Assembly (NCBI GenBank): GCA_027859205.1 | Contig: JAQIBH010000192.1 | Coordinates: forward strand, 1 to 46,565 | DNA from: Bacteroidales bacterium | GTDB lineage: Bacteria > Bacteroidota > Bacteroidia > Bacteroidales > UBA12077 | DNA length: 46,565 nt | Direction: 5' to 3' | Part shown: piece by piece, positions 44,546 to 46,565 of the stretch | How positions within the stretch are numbered: position 1 is the stretch's first letter | Layout of the letters: each line of letters opens with the position of its first letter | Position numbers and translations under genes: made by a program | The notes under the pieces: generated by a model | Seen by the model: only the letters and a program-made list of their open reading frames with translations | Database searches by the model: none | What the model was told of the DNA's origin: nothing

Positions 44546-45751
44546 ATGAATAAAAATGAACTCGAAAATAGAATTAAAGAATTAGAACTCGAGCTCAGTC
44601 GTACAAAATCAGAGGTAATATCAGGTAAGCAGAATGAACAGGCTTTGAAGGAAAGAGAGGAATTTTTTATTTTAATGTTTGAAAATAGCCCAGCAGCAAT
44701 CTCCGTGATTGAACCAGATACAACGATATCAATGGTAAATAATGAATATTGCAGATTGAGCGGTTATTCCAAGGATGAAGTTATTGGAATGAGTTGGACT
44801 AAACAAGTTACACCCATAGACCTTGAAAGGCTCAAAGAATTTGACCGCAGGAATAAGATTGACTCTGATGATGTCCCTCATAAATATGAATTTGCGTTTT
44901 ATAAAAAAAAGGGTGAATTAAGGCATGCAATATTGTTTACCTCCAACTTAAGCAATAATAAAAAAATAGCATCATTTGTAGACGTTACCGAGCGTAAGCA
45001 GGCAGAACGGGCACTTAAAGAAAGTGAAATAAAACTGATTAAACTTAATGCCGATAAAGACCTCTTTATTTCTATTCTCGGACACGATTTAAAAAGTCCC
45101 TTCAATAACCTTCTGGGTTTATCCGAACTATTAACAAAAAACATTCATAAATACGATATTAATAAAATAGAAAAACTCGTAAATGGTATAAATATGTCAG
45201 CAAGAAATTCATATAATTTACTGGATGATTTATTGGCGTGGGCAAGAAGTCAACAAGGCAGTATTCCTTTCAAACCACAGAATCTAAGTCTAACTGATGT
45301 TTGTAATGATGTTCTAAAAACTATTAAGCCTAATGCTGATGCAAAAAAAATCACAATTAATTATTCTACAGCAAACCATCAGAACGTCTTTGCTGATATT
45401 GATATGCTTAAAACTGTATTGAGAAATCTTGTTTCAAATGCGATTAAGTTTACAAACAACGGTGGCGCAATAAATATTACTGCCGAGCAAACACAATCAG
45501 ATGTAATAATTTCGGTTTCGGATAATGGTATTGGAATTCCACCAGAAAATCTTGCAAAACTCTTTGATATATCAGAAGTACTAACTACAGAAGGTACAGC
45601 AAATGAAAAAGGAACAGGATTGGGATTATTGCTCTATAAAGAATTTGTTGAAAAGCACCAAGGTAAAATCTGGGTGGAAAGTGAAGTCGGTAAGGGCAGT
45701 GATTTTAAATTTACTTTGCCAATTATGAAAAACCCATCAAACCAACTTTGA
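44546..45751 (+). CDS. PAS-domain sensor histidine kinase
   Basis: The product of about 401 residues has an N-terminal coiled coil (LENRIKELELELSRTKSE), a PAS domain (about 45-160, FENSPAAISVIEPDTTISMV and GYSKDEVIGMSW), then a DHp helix with HDLKSP near 180 (phospho-His) and a GHKL ATPase: N-box LRNLVSNAIKFTNNGG, G1 SDNGIGIPP, G2 KGTGLGLLLYKEF. No membrane segment is seen, so it is likely cytosolic. ATG at 44546 is chosen over ATG 44513, which overlaps the receiver fragment's stop. Its natural response regulator is missing here. Confidence 0.9.
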   Translation: MNKNELENRIKELELELSRTKSEVISGKQNEQALKEREEFFILMFENSPAAISVIEPDTTISMVNNEYCRLSGYSKDEVIGMSWTKQVTPIDLERLKEFDRRNKIDSDDVPHKYEFAFYKKKGELRHAILFTSNLSNNKKIASFVDVTERKQAERALKESEIKLIKLNADKDLFISILGHDLKSPFNNLLGLSELLTKNIHKYDINKIEKLVNGINMSARNSYNLLDDLLAWARSQQGSIPFKPQNLSLTDVCNDVLKTIKPNADAKKITINYSTANHQNVFADIDMLKTVLRNLVSNAIKFTNNGGAINITAEQTQSDVIISVSDNGIGIPPENLAKLFDISEVLTTEGTANEKGTGLGLLLYKEFVEKHQGKIWVESEVGKGSDFKFTLPIMKNPSNQL

Positions 45752-45964
45752 AAATAGTATTACCGTATGCTAACAAGCAATCACCAATCATGTGGGATGT
45801 TGGGGGGGGTGTGTAATAAAAACTTACATTGTATCCTATGTTAATTTAAAAATATGTGATGAGGTAGTTATCCATATAGGGGTGCTACATAAGTAAATCT
45901 TCGATGGTCTAATTTTTTCAAAAAAATAAAAAATAAAAATTAATGCTTAAAGTTAATTGTTTTA
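45752..45964. other. Region between the kinase and the att-like site
   Basis: 213 bases without a frame or RNA. It contains a run of eight G (45802-45809), striking in this AT-rich context, and a stretch (45764-45800) weakly like an integron attC but without a matching second core. Confidence 0.35.
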
Positions 45965-46230
45965 TGGTGCAATATTTGGTGCAAAATAAAAAACCACTAA
46001 CAAGGGATTATCTCATAAGTGGCGTTAATATTGAGCGAGAAGCGGGTTTCGAACCCGTGACCTTCAGCTTGGGAAGCGCAGATATAAGAAAGACACATAT
46101 TTTTTCCCCACACCCCAAATAGGTTTTGCTAAATTTTTTTAGAAAAAATTATAAGAATCAAAAAAAGAGACTAATACAATAGTCTTTATAATAAGATTTT
46201 TTGCAGTAAATTCCACCAAAAATTCCACCA
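45965..46230. other. attP-like attachment site: paired arm repeats around a tRNA-Gly fragment
   Basis: Left arm: TGGTGCAA at 45965-45972 and 45977-45984 (12-base period). Right arm: TTCCACCA at 46211-46218 and 46223-46230, the same 12-base period, reading TGGTGGAA on the minus strand. The two arms are inverted and flank the 3' end of a tRNA-Gly(CCC) gene (46033-46078). The total span is about 266 bases, close to the 240 of lambda attP. This is what a tyrosine-recombinase site with arm-type and core sequences looks like. No integrase gene is in the window. Confidence 0.6.
46033..46078 (-). pseudogene. 3' fragment of tRNA-Gly(CCC)
   Basis: On the minus strand the sequence runs from the anticodon loop (TTCCCAA, anticodon CCC) through the T arm (CGGG-TTCGAAA-CCCG) to the acceptor 3' strand TTCTCGC. 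The D arm and 5' acceptor are absent. Such 3' pieces are typical att cores left by integrative elements. Confidence 0.75.
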
Positions 46231-46240
46231 CCTAAAAATT

Positions 46241-46271
46241 AAACCCTGTTAAGTGTTAATTAACAGGGTTT
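46241..46271. terminator. Terminator downstream of tRNA-Arg
   Basis: AAACCCTGTTA (46241-46251) pairs with TAACAGGGTTT (46261-46271) across nine bases. The tRNA is transcribed leftward into it. Confidence 0.7.
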
Positions 46272-46286
46272 TAGTTTAGTTGATGG

Positions 46287-46358
46287 TAGCCCCAACAGGA
46301 CTCGAACCTGTATCTATAGTTTAGGAAACTACTATTCTATCCCTTGAACTATGGGGCC
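46287..46358 (-). tRNA. tRNA-Arg (anticodon CCT)
   Basis: The minus strand gives a complete 72-base cloverleaf. Acceptor GGCCCCA pairs with TGGGGCT (one G-U). The D arm lies in TAGTTCAAGGGATAGAA. The anticodon stem GTAGT/ACTAT holds loop TTCCTAA, anticodon CCT. The T arm is CAGG-TTCGAGT-CCTG. CCA is not encoded. Reads AGG codons. Confidence 0.93.
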
Positions 46359-46397
46359 AATTAATTTCGTAAAAGTACTTTATAATTTTGATTTCAT

Positions 46398-46433
46398 CTA
46401 CAGTTTAGGAAACTACTATTCTACCCACTGAAC
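46398..46433 (-). pseudogene. Partial copy of tRNA-Arg(CCT)
   Basis: These 36 bases match the tRNA-Arg D-loop-to-anticodon-stem region (46313-46348) at about 32 positions, including the whole anticodon arm. The T arm and acceptor are missing on both sides. It is probably a decayed tandem copy. Confidence 0.65.
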
Positions 46434-46504
46434 CCTGCCTGTCTGCTGGCCATAGCCGTCAAGCTAAGAATAATATTTTAATTTTTATATGGCATTAAAA
46501 CACA

Positions 46505-46520
46505 ATTCCCCTTGGGGAAT
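46505..46520. repeat. Short palindrome near the window end
   Basis: ATTCCCC-TT-GGGGAAT is a perfect short hairpin. It resembles the first hairpin of the element at 3837-3856 (ATTCCCT/AGGGAAT, both followed by CT). The rest lies beyond the window. Confidence 0.45.
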
Positions 46521-46565
46521 CTAAGTATTTTTTCCCATTTTTATAGTTTATTTTATGTTTAAAAG

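Noticed and set aside
45764-45800. Integron attC-like sequence (GCTAACAAGC...)
   Set aside because: No matching second core or inverted arm could be found, and no integron integrase or cassette is present.
1-46565. CRISPR arrays, restriction-modification, toxin-antitoxin or other defence genes
   Set aside because: No regularly spaced repeats, cas genes, methylases or toxin genes were seen. The YwqK-like protein is called an antitoxin in some databases, but no toxin is adjacent.

Overview
The window reads as a chromosomal segment of an AT-rich Bacteroidetes bacterium (by eye about one third G+C), probably an anaerobic or facultative marine or sediment member of the Bacteroidales/Marinilabiliales. 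Grounds are phylum-type -7 boxes (TAnnTTTG) before several genes, a DUF4271 membrane protein beside a uroporphyrinogen-III synthase, conserved runs such as flippase-dut-TPR lipoprotein-EnvC and anti-sigma-type ATPase-ybeY-mnmG, and a PIF1-like helicase with a C-terminal helix-turn-helix. A tungsten-type aldehyde:ferredoxin oxidoreductase points to anaerobic metabolism. The placement is inference; no 16S rRNA gene is present.

Positions 1-7.2 kb: nadA, a MORN/YwqK-like repeat protein and ruvB on the plus strand; a Crp/Fnr regulator divergent from an OsmC protein; then pheS and a cyclophilin lipoprotein on the minus strand. Positions 7.5-18.8 kb: a plus-strand run of envelope and housekeeping genes (flippase, dut, TPR lipoprotein, EnvC-like factor, HATPase, ybeY, mnmG, ade, uvrC). 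A ParB-site-like palindrome lies between mnmG and ade. Positions 19-28.9 kb: DUF4271, hemD, rnpA, an S41 protease, a VOC protein, polA, queD, an ArsR regulator and a polyprenyl diphosphate synthase. Positions 29-34 kb: a minus-strand group of AOR, a DeoC-type aldolase with an extra cysteine-rich tail, an MFS exporter and dtd. Positions 34.5-43.5 kb: Usp, YitT, a zinc-ribbon protein, an alpha/beta hydrolase, the helicase, an OB-fold lipoprotein, an FMN flavoprotein, a small ABM-like protein and a WalJ-type hydrolase.

The right end (43.6-46.5 kb) is a decayed mobile-element boundary. It holds the 3' remnant of a serine recombinase, a receiver-domain fragment coupled to a PAS histidine kinase, and a tRNA-Gly(CCC) 3' fragment flanked on both sides by paired octamer repeats in inverted orientation, the layout of a tyrosine-recombinase attP. 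An intact tRNA-Arg(CCT) with its terminator follows, then a partial second copy of that tRNA.

Most of the window is ordinary core genome. The items most worth a second look are the attP-like structure, the DeoC/AOR pair, the ParB-site-like palindromes, two nested palindromic intergenic elements, and a decayed small reading frame with its own terminator between dtd and the Usp gene.
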